Position numbers and translations under genes: made by a program
The notes under the pieces: model-generated
Seen by the model: the letters and a program-made list of their open reading frames with translations, nothing else
Told to the model about the DNA's origin: nothing
Databases searched by the model: none
In this document: in pieces, positions 62,931 through 64,000 of the stretch
Position numbering within the stretch: the first letter of the stretch is position 1
Layout: each line of letters opens with the position of its first letter
Assembly: GCF_030464885.1 (NCBI RefSeq)
Contig: NZ_JALPRJ010000003.1
Span: 62,001-126,000, forward strand
DNA from: Caballeronia sp. SEWSISQ10-4 2
GTDB taxonomy: Bacteria > Pseudomonadota > Gammaproteobacteria > Burkholderiales > Burkholderiaceae
Direction of reading: 5' to 3'
DNA length: 64,000 bases

Positions 62931-64000
62931 TCAATTGACTTGACGCGAGAGACTTTCCCAATACGGTTTGCGCAGTAGATATTTCTGTAGCTTGCCACTA
63001 GCAGTTCGCGGAAGTTCATTGCGAAATTCGACGCGTTTTGGGCACTTGTACCCAGCCACGTGTTGACGGCAGTGTGCAATAAGCTCCGCATCAGTCACGT
63101 TTTGACCAGCTTCAAGAACGACGAGCGCAGTAACAAGTTCGCCCCATTTCTCGTCTGGAATGCCAATGACCGCGACATCGCGCACAGCAGAGTGCGCCGT
63201 CATCGCGTTCTCTACCTCAACGGAGTCAACATTCTCGCCACCTGAAACGATAATGTCTTTGATTCGATCGGTAATTGTGAGATAACCGTCTGAAATGAAT
63301 CCACCGTCACCCGTTCGAAACCAGTCGCCATCATGCGCCTTGGCAGTTGCCTCGGGGTCGTTCCAGTATGAGTCGAGAATTCGACTAGAGCGTGCAAGCA
63401 ATTCTCCGCTGGGATCAATCTTCAGTTTCACATTGAGAGTCGGTACGCCCGCGCGTCCAAGCAACCGGGCTTGCTCAAACGAGTCCAGATTATCCCACTC
63501 TGCACGCATGCGATTGAACGTAAGTAAGGTACTAGTCTCCGTCAAGCCATACACCTGGATCAACTCCCAGCCGAGTTCGTCACGCACGCGCTGGATTGTT
63601 CGGGTCGGTGGGGGCGCGCCCCCACAAATCATACGCAAGCGACCGTGTCCGGGAATCGGACCATTCCAGGTCTTTGCTCCATCAAGGATCGCCGTCACCA
63701 CAGCTGGGGCAGCACCTAGATACGTCACGCCGTGCGTCTGGACACGCCTGAGGAGCTCGGTTCCATCCATCTTCCTCATAACTACGTGCTTGACCCCCAT
63801 CGCAGTAGCGGCATAGATTTGCCCCCACCCGTTTCCGTGGAATGCTTGAACAGCATGCAGATAAACATCCCGATCAGAGACAGACGTCTGCCAACCGAAC
63901 ACTGCCGCATTTAGCCATAGGTGCCGGTGCGACATTTGCACACCTTTTGGCTGCCCTGTGGTTCCCGAGGTGTAGTTGATGACGGCCGTGGCCATCTCAT
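62931..64000 (-). CDS. AMP-dependent acyl-CoA synthetase, partial (runs off right edge)
   Basis: At least 355 C-terminal residues of a paralogue of 24983-26512. Shared are P-loop INYTSGTTGQPKGVQMSHRH, YGLTETSTLLTFNRM, DGDWFRTGDGGFISDGYLTI and the identical C-terminus KYLLRKPYWESLSRQVN. The start lies beyond position 64000. It is followed by the AraC gene after 94 bases. Its N-terminal half and promoter cannot be seen. Confidence 0.9.
   Translation of the reverse strand, partial: EMATAVINYTSGTTGQPKGVQMSHRHLWLNAAVFGWQTSVSDRDVYLHAVQAFHGNGWGQIYAATAMGVKHVVMRKMDGTELLRRVQTHGVTYLGAAPAVVTAILDGAKTWNGPIPGHGRLRMICGGAPPPTRTIQRVRDELGWELIQVYGLTETSTLLTFNRMRAEWDNLDSFEQARLLGRAGVPTLNVKLKIDPSGELLARSSRILDSYWNDPEATAKAHDGDWFRTGDGGFISDGYLTITDRIKDIIVSGGENVDSVEVENAMTAHSAVRDVAVIGIPDEKWGELVTALVVLEAGQNVTDAELIAHCRQHVAGYKCPKRVEFRNELPRTASGKLQKYLLRKPYWESLSRQVN

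Noticed and set aside
1..64000. Search for CRISPR arrays, tRNA/rRNA genes, prophage or replication origin.
   Set aside because: No regularly spaced repeats, no cloverleaf or rRNA-like conserved sequence, no phage structural genes and no DnaA-box cluster were noticed by eye.

Overview
The window reads as accessory DNA from a high-GC betaproteobacterium, most likely Burkholderiaceae (Paraburkholderia, Caballeronia or Burkholderia). The basis is the GC-rich codon use, a Burkholderia-type trimeric porin, the very large number of acyl-CoA catabolism paralogues, and AAHS, LysR, Crp/Fnr and AraC regulators and transporters. This is inference; there is no rRNA or other taxonomic marker. I see no tRNA, rRNA or CRISPR array. 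Almost every gene is on the minus strand, and intact genes are interspersed with many decayed fragments, so the region looks repeatedly rearranged.

Layout. 0.2-16.1 kb: a minus-strand catabolic block with an aromatic-acid-type MFS permease, GST, quinone-oxidoreductase-like MDR, MaoC hydratase, two thiolases, two SDRs, three enoyl-CoA hydratases, an acyl-CoA dehydrogenase and a class III CoA-transferase. It also holds a truncated MaoC and a decayed nitronate monooxygenase. 17.0-26.5 kb: aldehyde dehydrogenase, SDR, an SDR with halohydrin-dehalogenase motifs, a LysR regulator, a D-2-hydroxyacid dehydrogenase, a haloalkane dehalogenase and an acyl-CoA synthetase. This set could open organohalogen or epoxide substrates and feed them into CoA metabolism. 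30.7-39.6 kb: a beta-oxidation operon (acyl-CoA dehydrogenase, thiolase, bifunctional hydratase/dehydrogenase), then a hydratase, an MDR and a 3-hydroxyisobutyrate-dehydrogenase-like protein. 53.7-62.8 kb: a second CoA operon (SDR, GST, MaoC, synthetase, hydratase, alpha-methylacyl-CoA racemase, thiolase) with an AraC regulator. A paralogue of the 25-kb synthetase runs off the right edge.

Most unusual part. A cassette of a TauD-like Fe(II)/2-oxoglutarate dioxygenase, a class II aldolase and an HD-domain protein with a PhnZ/TmpB-like metal-ligand set occurs twice (27.4-30.1 and 47.1-49.8 kb). In each copy it converges on a porin, intact in the second and only a 3' remnant in the first. A third dioxygenase copy lies at 40.6-41.7 kb. 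Two near-identical Crp/Fnr regulators (42.2 and 45.7 kb) are divergent from dioxygenase genes, and the two regulator-dioxygenase units form a large inverted repeat. A palindrome GTATC-N4-GATAC lies upstream of all three dioxygenase genes, of an MDR gene and of the 25-kb synthetase. It has FNR-box geometry but a different sequence, and the regulators carry Val where FNR has its base-reading Glu. My hypothesis is a regulon for two-step oxidative cleavage of a small, possibly phosphonate-like or quaternary-amine-like compound. The substrate is not known from sequence.

Mobile DNA: one IS4-family element (50577-52101) with perfect 20-bp inverted repeats, a 10-bp target duplication and a frameshifted transposase; an IS21-like transposase remnant; and fragments of chemotaxis receptor, LysR, porin and hydratase genes.
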